Source: CAMDBL01 sp964498125
Lineage (GTDB): Bacteria > Pseudomonadota > Alphaproteobacteria > Rhizobiales > Hyphomicrobiaceae
DNA: 64,000 bases
Direction: 5' to 3'
NCBI GenBank assembly: GCA_964498125.1
Contig: CAZCGE010000051.1
Location: 1-64,000, forward strand
Translations under genes and position numbers: made by a program
The notes under the pieces: generated by a model
The model's database searches: none
Told to the model about the DNA's origin: nothing
What the model saw: the letters and a program-made list of their open reading frames with translations, nothing else
Part shown: positions 7,610 to 17,700 of the stretch, one piece after another
Position numbering within the stretch: the stretch's first letter is position 1
Layout of the letters: every line of letters begins with the position of its first letter

Positions 7610-10567
7610 ATGGCACCACGTTCCCCGAAATCACCCCCTGCCGATCGCGTGCCCAAGCCCCGCCCGTCGCGGGGACGGTCTGGCAAGCCGGCGGCGCCGC
7701 CGGGGGAGACGGCGGCGGGGACACCCGGCTTCGGCGAGGCGCCGCAGAGCGCATTTACCGCATCGGGGCCACTGTTGGGCAGCCCCTTGGTGGGAGAATT
7801 ACGACCGGCGGCCGACGCGATCATCCAGCGGCTGCTCGATGCGGGTGGGCGTACCCCCACCCCTGACCCCTCCCCGCGTCGCGCTGAAAGCGCGCCAGCA
7901 ACACAACCTGGAGGGGAGTCCAAGCGCAAACCCCTGCCCGCCCTGCGCGGCACGGGTCCGCTGCCGCCGCGCGCCGGCGAGAGTTCCGACCTGACCGCCG
8001 CGCTCGACGCCCTGCTCGCCCGGCCCGACCAGCGCAGCCCCAAGGCACGCGAGTTGCTGGCCCGGCAGCCGATGATCGCCTCGCATCCGCTGGTCGCCGG
8101 CACGGTGCCGGAGTTCGTGCCGCACCGGCCGCCGCGGCCCGACAAATCCGAAGGCGGCATCCGCTTCGAGATCGTCTCCGAGTACGAGCCGCGTGGCGAC
8201 CAGCCGCAGGCGATCAAGGAGCTTGTGGAAGGCATCGGCCAGCAGGAGCGCAACCAGGTGCTGCTCGGCGTCACCGGCTCCGGAAAAACCTTCACCATGG
8301 CCAAGGTGATCGCGGCGACGCAGCGCCCGGCGCTGATCCTGGCGCCGAACAAGACGCTGGCGGCGCAGCTCTACGGCGAGTTCAAGAGCTTCTTCCCCGA
8401 CAACGCGGTCGAGTATTTCGTCTCCTACTACGACTATTACCAGCCGGAAGCCTACGTGCCGCGCACCGACACCTATATCGAGAAGGAAAGCTCGATCAAC
8501 GAGCAGATCGACCGCATGCGCCACGCCGCGACGCGATCCCTGCTTGAGCGCGACGACGTCATCATCGTCGCCTCGGTGTCGTGCATCTACGGCATCGGCT
8601 CGGTCGAGACCTATACGGCCATGACCTTCACGCTGAAGGTCGGCGAGCGCATCGACCAGCGGCAATTGCTGGCCGACCTGGTCGCCCTGCATTACCGCCG
8701 CAACGACCAGAATTTCATCCGCGGCGCCTTCCGCGTGCGCGGCGATACGGTCGAGCTGTTCCCGGCGCATTTGGAGGACCGCGCCTGGCGAATCTCCATG
8801 TTCGGCGACGAATTAGAGAGCATCACCGAGTTCGATCCGCTGACCGGCCACAAGACCGATGAGCTGAAACTGGTCAAGATCTACTCCAACTCGCACTACG
8901 TGACGCCCAAGCCGACGCTGCAGCAGGCGATCAAGGCGATCAAGACCGAATTGAAGCAGCGGCTCGATGAGCTGTACGCCAACGGCAAGCTGCTGGAAGC
9001 CCAGCGCCTGGAGCAGCGCACGGTGTTCGACATGGAAATGATGGAGGCGACGGGATCGTGCGCCGGCATCGAAAACTATTCGCGCTATCTGACCGGCCGC
9101 AAGCCCGGCGAGCCGCCGCCGACGCTGTTCGAGTATCTGCCCGACAACGCGCTGGTGTTCGCGGATGAAAGCCACGTCACTGTTCCTCAAATCGGCGGCA
9201 TGTTCCGCGGCGACTACCGGCGCAAGGCGACGCTGGCCGAGTTCGGCTTTCGGCTGCCGTCCTGCCTCGACAACCGGCCGATGCGCTTCGAGGAATGGAA
9301 CGCCATGCGGCCGCAGACCGTCTACGTCTCGGCGACGCCCAGCGCCTGGGAGCTGGAGCAGACCGGCGGCGCCTTCGTCGAGCAGGTGATCCGCCCGACC
9401 GGTCTGATTGATCCGCCAGTGCTGATCCGCCCGGCCAAGACCCAGGTCGACGACCTGATGGACGAGGTGCGGCAGGTGGCGCGCGCCGGCTATCGCACGC
9501 TGGTGACGGTGCTGACCAAGCGCATGGCCGAGGACCTGACCGAGTACATGCACGAGACCGGCATCCGCGTGCGCTACATGCACTCCGACATCGAAACCCT
9601 GGAGCGCATCGAGATCATCCGCGATCTGCGGCTCGGCGCCTTCGACGTGCTGATCGGCATCAATCTCTTGCGCGAGGGCCTCGACATCCCGGAGTGCGCG
9701 CTGGTGGCGATCCTCGACGCCGACAAGGAGGGCTTCCTGCGCTCGGAGACCTCGCTGATCCAGACCATTGGACGTGCGGCGCGCAACATCGACGGCCGCG
9801 TCATTCTCTATGCCGACCAGACGACTGGCAGCATGCAGCGCGCCATCGCCGAGACCAGCCGGCGGCGCGAGAAGCAGGAGGCCTACAATACCGCCAACGG
9901 CATCACGCCCGAAAGCATCAAGAAGAGCATCGGCGACATCATGGCCTCGGTCTACGAGCAGGATCATGTCACGGTCGATACGGGGATGGCGGAGGGCGCC
10001 GCCCCGCTGTTCGGGCACAACCTGGCCGCCGTCATCGCCGACCTGGAAAAGAAGATGCGCGCGGCCGCCGCCGACCTCGAGTTCGAGACCGCGGCGCGGC
10101 TCAGGGACGAGATCAAGCGCCTGCGCGAGACGGAGCTGGCGGTGGCCGACGACCCGTTCGCGCGGCAACAGGCGGTCGAAGATCGGACCGGGGGGTATCA
10201 GGGCGAGAGAAAGTATGGTGGTGCGCCGCGGAAGGGGTCAGACCCCGCGGGTCTGACCCCAGGCTCCAAGGCAGCGGCGGCGCATGGGGTCACCGGCAAG
10301 ATCAGGGGCCCACGCAAGCCGACCCTCGACGAGATGACCGTGGGACGAACAGAGGTGCCGGTCGACAAGACGCGGCCGGTGAGGCCTGATCCGCGACCCA
10401 CCAAGACCATCGACGAGATGACCGTCGGCCGCACCGAAGTGCCGATCGACAAGATGCGGCCGGTGAAGCCGGACCTGCGGCCGGTCAAGACGGTGGACGT
10501 GCCGAGCGATGCGGAGAAGCGCGGCCGGCGCGGGAGGCAGAAGAAGACGGGGCGGCCAGGGGCTTGA
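7610..10567 (+). CDS. uvrB: UvrABC excinuclease subunit B with long extensions
   Basis: Helicase-like DNA damage-verification subunit of nucleotide excision repair. Walker A GVTGSGKT at about residue 220, the beta-hairpin YYDYYQPEAYVP, the DESHVTVPQ box and the helicase motif QTIGRAARN are all present, and a UVR motif lies near residues 805-840. The protein is about 985 residues against roughly 670 in Escherichia coli. The extra length is a proline-rich, low-complexity N-terminal extension of some 165 residues and a C-terminal tail with two 28-residue repeats (DEMTVGRTEVP). The tail also holds an in-frame palindromic repeat at 10234-10260. The start is uncertain: 7610 (ATG) was chosen, but 7523 is also open. 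No strong ribosome site is seen at either. Confidence 0.96.
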   Translation: MAPRSPKSPPADRVPKPRPSRGRSGKPAAPPGETAAGTPGFGEAPQSAFTASGPLLGSPLVGELRPAADAIIQRLLDAGGRTPTPDPSPRRAESAPATQPGGESKRKPLPALRGTGPLPPRAGESSDLTAALDALLARPDQRSPKARELLARQPMIASHPLVAGTVPEFVPHRPPRPDKSEGGIRFEIVSEYEPRGDQPQAIKELVEGIGQQERNQVLLGVTGSGKTFTMAKVIAATQRPALILAPNKTLAAQLYGEFKSFFPDNAVEYFVSYYDYYQPEAYVPRTDTYIEKESSINEQIDRMRHAATRSLLERDDVIIVASVSCIYGIGSVETYTAMTFTLKVGERIDQRQLLADLVALHYRRNDQNFIRGAFRVRGDTVELFPAHLEDRAWRISMFGDELESITEFDPLTGHKTDELKLVKIYSNSHYVTPKPTLQQAIKAIKTELKQRLDELYANGKLLEAQRLEQRTVFDMEMMEATGSCAGIENYSRYLTGRKPGEPPPTLFEYLPDNALVFADESHVTVPQIGGMFRGDYRRKATLAEFGFRLPSCLDNRPMRFEEWNAMRPQTVYVSATPSAWELEQTGGAFVEQVIRPTGLIDPPVLIRPAKTQVDDLMDEVRQVARAGYRTLVTVLTKRMAEDLTEYMHETGIRVRYMHSDIETLERIEIIRDLRLGAFDVLIGINLLREGLDIPECALVAILDADKEGFLRSETSLIQTIGRAARNIDGRVILYADQTTGSMQRAIAETSRRREKQEAYNTANGITPESIKKSIGDIMASVYEQDHVTVDTGMAEGAAPLFGHNLAAVIADLEKKMRAAAADLEFETAARLRDEIKRLRETELAVADDPFARQQAVEDRTGGYQGERKYGGAPRKGSDPAGLTPGSKAAAAHGVTGKIRGPRKPTLDEMTVGRTEVPVDKTRPVRPDPRPTKTIDEMTVGRTEVPIDKMRPVKPDLRPVKTVDVPSDAEKRGRRGRQKKTGRPGA
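10234..10260. repeat. 27-base palindromic element inside uvrB
   Basis: Perfect inverted repeat: GGGGTCAGACCC, three-base centre CGC, GGGTCTGACCCC. It is read in frame as part of GSDPAGLTP in the variable C-terminal tail of UvrB, after the UVR motif. The same element occurs twice in alaS and once between genes at 60113. A length divisible by three preserves the reading frame. Confidence 0.85.
10325..10492 (+). repeat. Two tandem 84-base repeats at the uvrB 3' end
   Basis: Two adjacent units (10325-10408 and 10409-10492) encode 28-residue repeats that share DEMTVGRTEVP, then DK, RPV and RP. The DNA copies differ at many third positions, so the duplication is old and held by selection on protein sequence. 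The unit is basic and probably disordered. Confidence 0.8.
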
Positions 10568-10569
10568 AG

Positions 10570-10686
10570 ATGCCGAAGGCGATGACCAGGGCGGAAACGC
10601 TGGCCCTGCGCGTGCTGGCGGAAAGGCTCGAGCACGGCGAAGCCAAGTCCATCAGCATCTCGATCACCCTTGCAGCTGCAGAATGA
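10570..10686 (+). CDS. Possible 38-residue protein after uvrB
   Basis: A short frame starting two bases after the uvrB stop, with the uvrB end acting as leader. The peptide begins MPKAMTRAETLALRVLAERL and continues as an amphipathic helix with a serine/isoleucine-rich stretch. Its position directly after uvrB suggests translational coupling, but no family is recognised and codon evidence is weak at this length. Confidence 0.3.
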   Translation: MPKAMTRAETLALRVLAERLEHGEAKSISISITLAAAE

Positions 10687-10778
10687 GCGACTGGCCCGCG
10701 ACCGCCAAGCGCAGGCAGCACGGGTCCCGGCTGGCGTTTGTCGTATCTAAAAGTTGAACCGCTATTATCATCTAAGAC

Positions 10779-11261
10779 TTGAGTTGCGTCGTGCAGGCTG
10801 GCACAGTCTCGCCCTTGCGGGGAGTGGCGCCAGTGGGACGTTCATCTCTCGACATCGTCAACGACTGCTACGCCGCTTGGCGGGCGGTCGATATCCCTGG
10901 GTTCATAGCCCTGTGCGACGAGAATGTGCGCGTGACACAGCACATTGAGGATGTGGCGCTGCCTTTCGGCGGCACGGGATACGGCCGTGCTTCCTTGGCC
11001 CAGCGTCTGGTCCTGATTTATGCCGATTTGTGCTTCGTCAAAGCCGATCTCGAGCATGTCTTCGTCAGTGACGAGCTGCTCCGCATCAACGTCGATGCCG
11101 CGATCCAATACATGCCATCGGGTGCGATATTCGAGGGCACGCTGCGCCACGTCTGGCGGGTGCGGAACGAGCTGGTGACCGAAATCGACGAATACCTGGA
11201 CGTGGCGCGGTTCAAGGCGTTCCTGCGGCTTTTGGGGCAGCCGGCCAGGGATGCCGACTGA
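10779..11261 (+). CDS. NTF2-like (SnoaL-type) protein
   Basis: 160 residues. After a divergent N-terminal segment, DIVNDCYAAWRAVDIPGF, TGYGRASLAQRL and YMPSGAIFEGTLRHVWRV follow the alternating helix and curved sheet layout of the NTF2-like fold, which forms a small hydrophobic cone used for ligand binding or simple isomerase or hydrolase chemistry. The function cannot be set from sequence. The first 18 residues are doubtful: an internal GTG near 10833 would remove them. It lies 50 bases before the SDR gene on the same strand and may share its transcript. Confidence 0.65.
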   Translation: MSCVVQAGTVSPLRGVAPVGRSSLDIVNDCYAAWRAVDIPGFIALCDENVRVTQHIEDVALPFGGTGYGRASLAQRLVLIYADLCFVKADLEHVFVSDELLRINVDAAIQYMPSGAIFEGTLRHVWRVRNELVTEIDEYLDVARFKAFLRLLGQPARDAD

Positions 11262-11310
11262 TACAGTGTCGAGCCGGCCGCAAACGGTTCAGCCAGCCGA
11301 GACCCGACGC

Positions 11311-12084
11311 ATGACGCACCCCTTCCCTCACCTCACCTCCATCCGCAATCAGGTTGCCGTCGTCACGGGCGGTACCGCGGGAATCGGTCGGGCGTGTACG
11401 CAGCGCTTTGCGCGCGAGGGCGCCACGACCATCGCCATCGGTCGCGATCCGGCCAAGGGCGAGGCGCTGATCGAGACATTGCGCGCGCAAGGGGGCGATG
11501 TGCATTTTTTTGCCTGCGATTGCATGGCGGAGGACCAGGTCGCGGCCACCAGCAAGGCCATCCTCGATCGCTGGGGCCGCGCCGACATCCTGTGCAACAT
11601 CGCCGGCGGCTGGATCGAGGCCCCGCCGATCGAGGAGGTGAGCAACGCGGCGCTGCACCACAGCTTCGATTGGAACATCCAGTCGAAATTCCTGATGACG
11701 CAGAAGCTGGTGCCGGCGATGAAAGCCAACGGCTACGGACGCATCGTCATGATGTCGTCCTCGACGGGCAGGCGCGGTCGGGTCGCCGCGGCCCTGCAAT
11801 ACTCGACCATGCAAGCCGGCGTTATCGGCCTGACCCGGCGCCTGGCCATCGAGCTGGCGCCGCACGGCATTACCGTCAACGCCATTGCGCCGGGCACCAC
11901 CCTGACGCCGCGCGCCAAACGGCACAGCCAGGAGCGGCTGGATGCCACCGCGCGCACCATTCCCGTCGGCCGCCTGGGCACCGAGGACGAACTGGCCCAC
12001 GCCATCTGGTACCTGTGCACGCCGGGGGCGGCCTACTCCGTCGGCGCGGTCCTCGACGTCAACGGCGGGAACTGGATGGGCTGA
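11311..12084 (+). CDS. Short-chain dehydrogenase with altered catalytic motif
   Basis: 257-residue SDR-family protein. The cofactor motif TGGTAGIG near residue 18 and NIAG near residue 90 are normal, and the active-site serine lies in MMSSSTG. The catalytic YxxxK motif reads YSTMQ, so the lysine that lowers the tyrosine pKa is a glutamine. The C-terminal AIAPGTTLTPRA and DVNGG are typical. The start at 11311 was chosen because it begins the family domain and has GAGA upstream; a frame from 11251 overlaps the preceding stop. Oxidoreductase activity is therefore uncertain, and a binding or regulatory role is possible. Confidence 0.8.
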   Translation: MTHPFPHLTSIRNQVAVVTGGTAGIGRACTQRFAREGATTIAIGRDPAKGEALIETLRAQGGDVHFFACDCMAEDQVAATSKAILDRWGRADILCNIAGGWIEAPPIEEVSNAALHHSFDWNIQSKFLMTQKLVPAMKANGYGRIVMMSSSTGRRGRVAAALQYSTMQAGVIGLTRRLAIELAPHGITVNAIAPGTTLTPRAKRHSQERLDATARTIPVGRLGTEDELAHAIWYLCTPGAAYSVGAVLDVNGGNWMG

Positions 12085-12183
12085 GGCGGCCGGTTCATGC
12101 GCGGTTCATGCTTGGTGCTACACTCTAATCGTCAGAGTATGCGAGCGTGGAACCGGACCGGTTGCAACGAGGAGACGTTGAAT

Positions 12184-13590
12184 ATGAGGACCCGATGGCT
12201 GTTTCGGCAGCTTGGCGCTGGATTGGCGGCGCTGATCTGCCTATGGGCGGTTGCGGGCATTGCTTTGGCGCAGCCCATGGGCGCCGGCGATCGCGACGAC
12301 CCGCGGAGCTCCTTCACCGAGCTCGATCGCTACGGCCACTGGATCCGGCATCCCGAGTGGGGCTCGGTCTGGGTGCCCGACGTCGACGACGATTGGCGCC
12401 CCTATACCGTCGGCCGCTGGGTCAACACCGAGGAGCACGGCTGGTATTGGGACAGCCACGAGCCGTTCGGCTGGGCCGTCTACCACTATGGGCGATGGCT
12501 CAACGACGCGGACGAGGGCTGGATCTGGATTCCCGGCACCGAATGGGGGCCGGCGTGGGTGGCGTGGCGCTACGGAGAGGATGCCGTCGGCTGGGCGCCG
12601 CTCCCCCCGAATGCCATTTGGGAGCCTGAGCGCGGCGTGATCATCGAAGACGATTTCTACCACGCATCGCGCTATGCGCCGTTTTGGATCTTCGTGGCCC
12701 CGCGCTATCTGCTGGCGCATGGCCTGCACCGCCATTGCTGGCCGACATCGCGCAACTCCGCCTACTTCCACCGCACCCATCCGGCCACGCATTATCATTG
12801 GGAAAACCGCCGCGTCTTCAATCGTGGCATTCGTGTCGCCGAGGTCGAGCGCCTGACCCAATCGCGTGTCGCCAGCGTGCGCATCATGTCTGCCGCACGG
12901 CCGACATTCAGCACGCGCAGCGATACGTCGTCCGTCGTCCATGCCTATCGCCCCGCCATTGTGCCTTCTGATCGCTGGCGCTCCGGCAGCCGTGGCGACT
13001 GGCGCAAATTCGAAGCCTCGCCCACGCCCGCCGCCCGCCAGGTGCGCGAGTTCGACGCGGGGCGCCGCCCCGACGACGTGCGCGGTGACAACCGCGATCG
13101 CCCCGCGGGCTCGGTGCCGCGGGTGACACCTCCATCGGCCGGTTTCGCGCCGCCCGCCGGCAACACCTTGCGCCGAGACGGGGGTGATCGCGACACGACA
13201 CGCGATGGCCGCGGCAGCCGGGAGAGTTTCTCCGGCCGTGACGACCGGGATCATGCCCGAGATCGTGCACCGGTCGCGCCAAGGTCATCGATCGCGCCTG
13301 TTCCAGCCATCCCGCGCGCGGAGCCGCCCCGGCGCAGCTTTGAGCATGATCGCCCGCGCGAGGGGCGTAGCTTTCGCGATGGCACGGGCCCAAGCAGCGA
13401 TCGCGGCCCGCCGGCGCGCGCCTTTGCACAGCCCCCGCCGCCGCGCCCGCAGGCTGCGCCACCGCAGCAGGCGCGTCAGCAGGCTGCGCCACCGGCGCCG
13501 CGCCCCGCACCCCCGCCGGCCAGGGCGCACAAGCCCGCTCCCAACCAGCCCGAGGCCACCCCAGGCCAGGGCGGCGGTCGGCGCGGATAG
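12184..13590 (+). CDS. DUF6600-type exported protein with proline-rich tail
   Basis: 468 residues. A Sec signal (LGAGLAALICLWAVAGIALA) is followed from about residue 45 to 150 by a tryptophan- and glycine-rich domain with repeated YG-x-W, GRW and GW motifs such as EPFGWAVYHYGRW and WVAWRYG, the pattern of DUF6600. A histidine- and tyrosine-rich middle follows (about residues 155-220). From about residue 240 to the end it is arginine/aspartate- then proline-rich and probably disordered. The start at 12184 has GAGGAG nine bases before it. Envelope location is inferred from the signal. The molecular role of this family is unknown. Confidence 0.75.
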   Translation: MRTRWLFRQLGAGLAALICLWAVAGIALAQPMGAGDRDDPRSSFTELDRYGHWIRHPEWGSVWVPDVDDDWRPYTVGRWVNTEEHGWYWDSHEPFGWAVYHYGRWLNDADEGWIWIPGTEWGPAWVAWRYGEDAVGWAPLPPNAIWEPERGVIIEDDFYHASRYAPFWIFVAPRYLLAHGLHRHCWPTSRNSAYFHRTHPATHYHWENRRVFNRGIRVAEVERLTQSRVASVRIMSAARPTFSTRSDTSSVVHAYRPAIVPSDRWRSGSRGDWRKFEASPTPAARQVREFDAGRRPDDVRGDNRDRPAGSVPRVTPPSAGFAPPAGNTLRRDGGDRDTTRDGRGSRESFSGRDDRDHARDRAPVAPRSSIAPVPAIPRAEPPRRSFEHDRPREGRSFRDGTGPSSDRGPPARAFAQPPPPRPQAAPPQQARQQAAPPAPRPAPPPARAHKPAPNQPEATPGQGGGRRG

Positions 13591-13650
13591 CGCGCGCACT
13601 CTGCAAGCGCGCGCTTGCAGTTCGATGCGTCCGCGCGTATCTGGCACGCC

Positions 13651-14616
13651 ATGTCAGAGAGCGACGCAGCAGGTGCCGCCAGAAGCTTAGCCTTGGATGC
13701 CGACCGCCTCGTTGCGCGGCTGCGCACTGGCGAGCGGCTGGCAATTGCCCAGGCGGCGACCGAACTCGAGCGCCTGGGGCCTGGCGCGCCGGCGCTGCTG
13801 CAAGCCTTGCAACCCTACCTCGGCCATGCCCGCATCGTCGGCTTGACCGGCCCCCCCGGAGCCGGCAAGTCGACCCTCATCAATGCGCTGATCGGCGAAA
13901 TCCGCCGCAAGGGCCGCAGCATCGGCGTGATCGCCGTCGATCCTTCGAGCCCGGTGTCGGGAGGCGCCATTCTCGGTGATCGCATCCGCATGACGGCAGC
14001 CGTGAACGACGACGGCGTCTTCATCCGTTCCCTGGCAAGCAGGGGCCAACTCGGCGGCCTGTCGCCAGCCGCCGTGCGCGTCATCGACGCCCTGGACGCA
14101 GCCGGCAAGGATGTGGTGCTGCTGGAGACCGTCGGCACTGGCCAAAGTGAGATCGACATTGCCGAGATCGCCGATGTGCGCATCGTCATCACCGCGCCTG
14201 GCCTTGGCGACGGCATTCAGGCGATGAAAGCCGGCCTGATCGAAATCGCCGACATCCTGGTTGTCAACAAATCCGATTGCGCGGGCGCCGACAGCGCGGC
14301 AGCGGAACTGAAAAGCAGCGTCAGTCTGCGGGCCGATGGCGCGGCGCGGCCCCCGGTCCTGATGACATCGGCGCTGACCGGCGCCGGCATCGTCGAACTC
14401 GGTGCCGCCATCGACGTAGCGTGTGCCGGCATCGACACCATTGCGCCACTCGAGCGCCGGCGCCGGCGGGCCCGCTATCTGCTGGCGCGCGTTGCGGCCG
14501 ACCTCGTCACATCGCGCATTCGAGCGGGCGGGTCAGCGGCGATCGATGAGCTGGCCGATGCAGTGCTGAGTGGTCGCATGAGCCCGGCTGATGCGGCGGC
14601 CGCACTCATGACCTGA
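13651..14616 (+). CDS. meaB: MeaB/ArgK-type GTPase, methylmalonyl-CoA mutase chaperone
   Basis: 321-residue G3E-family GTPase that gates loading and protection of the cobalamin cofactor of methylmalonyl-CoA mutase. Walker A GPPGAGKST is near residue 75, the switch segment VDPSS-PVSGGAILGDRIRM and the signature ETVGTGQSE near residue 170 are diagnostic, and the base-recognition motif is NKSD near residue 210. The C-terminal dimerisation arm is present. The start at 13651 is chosen over 13615 because family similarity begins just after it; no clear ribosome site is seen. No mutase gene lies nearby, so the partner must be elsewhere in the genome. Confidence 0.9.
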   Translation: MSESDAAGAARSLALDADRLVARLRTGERLAIAQAATELERLGPGAPALLQALQPYLGHARIVGLTGPPGAGKSTLINALIGEIRRKGRSIGVIAVDPSSPVSGGAILGDRIRMTAAVNDDGVFIRSLASRGQLGGLSPAAVRVIDALDAAGKDVVLLETVGTGQSEIDIAEIADVRIVITAPGLGDGIQAMKAGLIEIADILVVNKSDCAGADSAAAELKSSVSLRADGAARPPVLMTSALTGAGIVELGAAIDVACAGIDTIAPLERRRRRARYLLARVAADLVTSRIRAGGSAAIDELADAVLSGRMSPADAAAALMT

Positions 14617-14702
14617 TGGCCGCGCCCTTATCCCGTCCGTCGTGCTCGCGCCCGAGGCAGGGCCGACGATCGGTGACGAGGGTGCTTGGCCGTCGCCCGC
14701 GG

Positions 14703-17700
14703 TCATTGATCCGAGTGCAGAATGCGATCGCCCGCCGATGGCTCGGCCTTCGGCTGCGCACGCGGCCTGGCTGGCGCCAGCGTCGAGCCGGTGATACCGG
14801 GCGACGCAACCGGCGATGCGACAGGACCGGCAGGCGCTGCGGGCGCCTTCTTCTTCGCCACCGGCCCTGCTGGCGCAGCGCTCGCCTTGCCGGCGTCGGT
14901 CGCGGCGACCGGTGTCGCGGCCTGCGCCTTCCGCGGAATGGCCGCCTTGGCTGGCGACCCGGCCTTTACGGGGACCTGCGCTTTTGGCGCCGGGTCAGCT
15001 GCGCCATCGGCTGGCGGCACAGGCACCGGCAGCGCGCCGGATGGCGTTGGCGGCGTTGGCTGCTTACCGGCCCGCGGCGCGGTCGAAGGTGCGGGGGCGG
15101 CACGTTTTGCATCGCCCGCCGGGACGGCGGCAACTGCCGGCCGGTTCGCCTTGCCCTTGGTGGCCGGAACCCCCTCACGGACCGCCGTTGATTTGGCCAC
15201 GGCGTCGCCAGGCCCGGCGACGGCAGGCAGCGCCGGCCCCAGCGCCACTGGCGTCGCCGCCAGCCCGCCGGCGCCTTCGCCAACGACGACGAATGGCGCC
15301 CAAACCTGCGGGTGGCCGTTCAATGGATCGGACGGATCGGCCATCAGCGCCGTCATCGACCGCCGCAATGCTTCCGCCCGGCCAAGGCCCGGCGACTTCT
15401 TCATTTCGGCCAAAGCCCGCGTCGTCAGCTTGACCGCCGCCACCGATTGCACCGGCCAGTGCGAGACGAGGAGGGCACGAGCGCCCGCATGGAAGAAGGC
15501 CCGCGCCAACCCGGACAGCGCCACGGCGCCGAGGTTGTTGCCGGCCGCCGTGTTGCAGGCCGACAGGATCACCCAGTCCGCGTCGAGCTTCAAGGAGGCC
15601 ACCTCGGATGCCGTCAACAGCCCGTCGTTATCGGGACTGGCCTCCGCCGGCGGGGTGAGAACGAGTGCTGCCTCGGACAGTCCCGCGACATCGCCGGCGA
15701 CCAGGCCGTGGGTGGCGAAATGCACGATGCGATAGGAACGCAACGCGCCACTGGCGTTCAAGTCGCGCACATGCTTCTCGCTGGCACGCGAGCCCAGCGC
15801 CAGATCGATCTCGCCCGCACCGGCACTGGCAGCCACAGCGCATAACTCGTCACGCGTCTCGGGCAGCGGATTGAGCATGCGCACCGCCTCGACATCGATG
15901 GCGCCGCCGCGCATCAGCGTTCCCTTGGTACTGGCATCGGCGCTGGCGATGATGGGCGCCGGCCGCCGCTTCATCTGCGCGGCAAGGCAGCTCTGCGCCC
16001 CCCATGCCGCCGAATAATCCTTGTCGGGGCCGATCAGCAGCGGATTGCCGATGCCGAAATAGGGCTTTCTCGCTCCGCTCGCGCGCGCATCCTTGCGCAG
16101 CGACTTCAGGCTCGCAACCGAGGGCAGCGTCGTCATGGCATTGCGCAGGCCGAACCAGGCCGCCTTGGCAAGCTTGCCGTCCTTGGGCGCCTCGACGAGC
16201 AGCACCTGAAGCGGCAGACTGGTCAGCACGCCGGCGGCGGCCACCAGCACATGCTTGCCCTCCAAGGCCGGCGCGAACGGGGCGATCAGGGCACGGTAGA
16301 GATCGACCGCGATCCCGGTATCGAACGGCAAGGCATCGCCACTTAGCCCGCGCCCCAGCAAATTCCGGCAGCGCTGCGATCTTTCCTCATTGATCCATTC
16401 GCCCTGGTCGAGACCGCAGCGCAACGCGCGCACCTTGCGTGCGATATCAGCAGCAGGCAGATCAGCGCGCCGCCACCGCACCTCCGTGCGGGTCACGAGC
16501 CAGACATAGACATGCTGCTCTGTCGGCACAAAGGCCAGGAGGGCCTCGCCAGGCGTCAGCAGCGCGCGCGTATCCTTGACAGTCAACGGCGTCGGCTGCG
16601 CCAACTCGGCAAAGCCCGGATGCTCCTTGCTCAAGGTGGCGTCAATCTGGGCCAGCCGCGCATCGATGGCAGCCAGACGCTGGCGTTGGGCTGCGTCATC
16701 TCCAGTGGCGCGCGCCGTGCTCGGCATCGACAATATCGCCGTCAGGCCCTTGTCGACACGCACCCATTCCTCGGCAAGGTCCAGGCGTTCGCGGGCTAGC
16801 GCGGCAAGGGCCGGTGTGCGCGCACCCAACCGCGCGCCGAGCTGGGCCACGGTCTTGCCAACCGAGCTTTGCATGATCCATTGGGCGTGGCCGAAGCTCT
16901 CCTCTGCCCGGCCACCGGCTTTGCCGTCACCAGACTCGAGCAGCCAGGCCGCCTGCACGAGGCCGATAAAGGGATCGGCCCTCTCGACTGGCCCATCATT
17001 GATACGCACCGCTGCGTCACGGGCGCGCTGCTGCAATTCGATGGCCGCGGCGCGCTGGAAAGCCGCATACGCCGGCTGCGCTTCGCCCAAACTCAGCAAA
17101 ACATCGCCGAGCTGACTCAATGGATGCAGCAGCAGGCCATGCGCATTGCCCATTTCGCGCTCGATGATGGCGATCGAGCGCTCGAATGTGGCGCGTGCTT
17201 CGGCATTGCGACCCTGCCGCGCCTGCACGGAGCCCATGGTATTCAGCACGTGCGCCACGTGAATGTGGCTCTCCCCATGCGTCTTCTCGGCGATGACCAA
17301 GGCTTCGCCGGCGAAGCGTTCCGCCTGCGGTAACCGGTTGATCTCGGTGTTCATGACGGCAAGATTATTCAGCGCCGTGCCGACATCGGGATGGGTTTCC
17401 GAATATGCCTTGCGCAGGATATCGAGCGCCTTGTGATAGCTCTCGATGGCGCGCTCGTACTGGCGCTGATTGCGATAGACGCCCGCCAGATTGTCGTGCG
17501 CCACACCGATGCGCCAATCGTTGGCCGGCAACGTGCGCGAGAAAATATCGATGGCGCGCAGCAGGAGCTTCTCGGCCTCCTCGAAGCGCCGCTGCTGGAA
17601 CAGCGAGGCGCCGAGGTTGCCGGCGCACTGGCCGGTGCTGACGTGCTCGCGGCCCAGCGATTCCTCGAAAATGGCCAGCGCCCGCTTATGCTGCACCTCG

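Noticed and set aside
8813..10168. Minus-strand open frame of 451 codons inside uvrB
   Set aside because: Antisense to conserved helicase motifs of UvrB; composition is that of a shadow frame.
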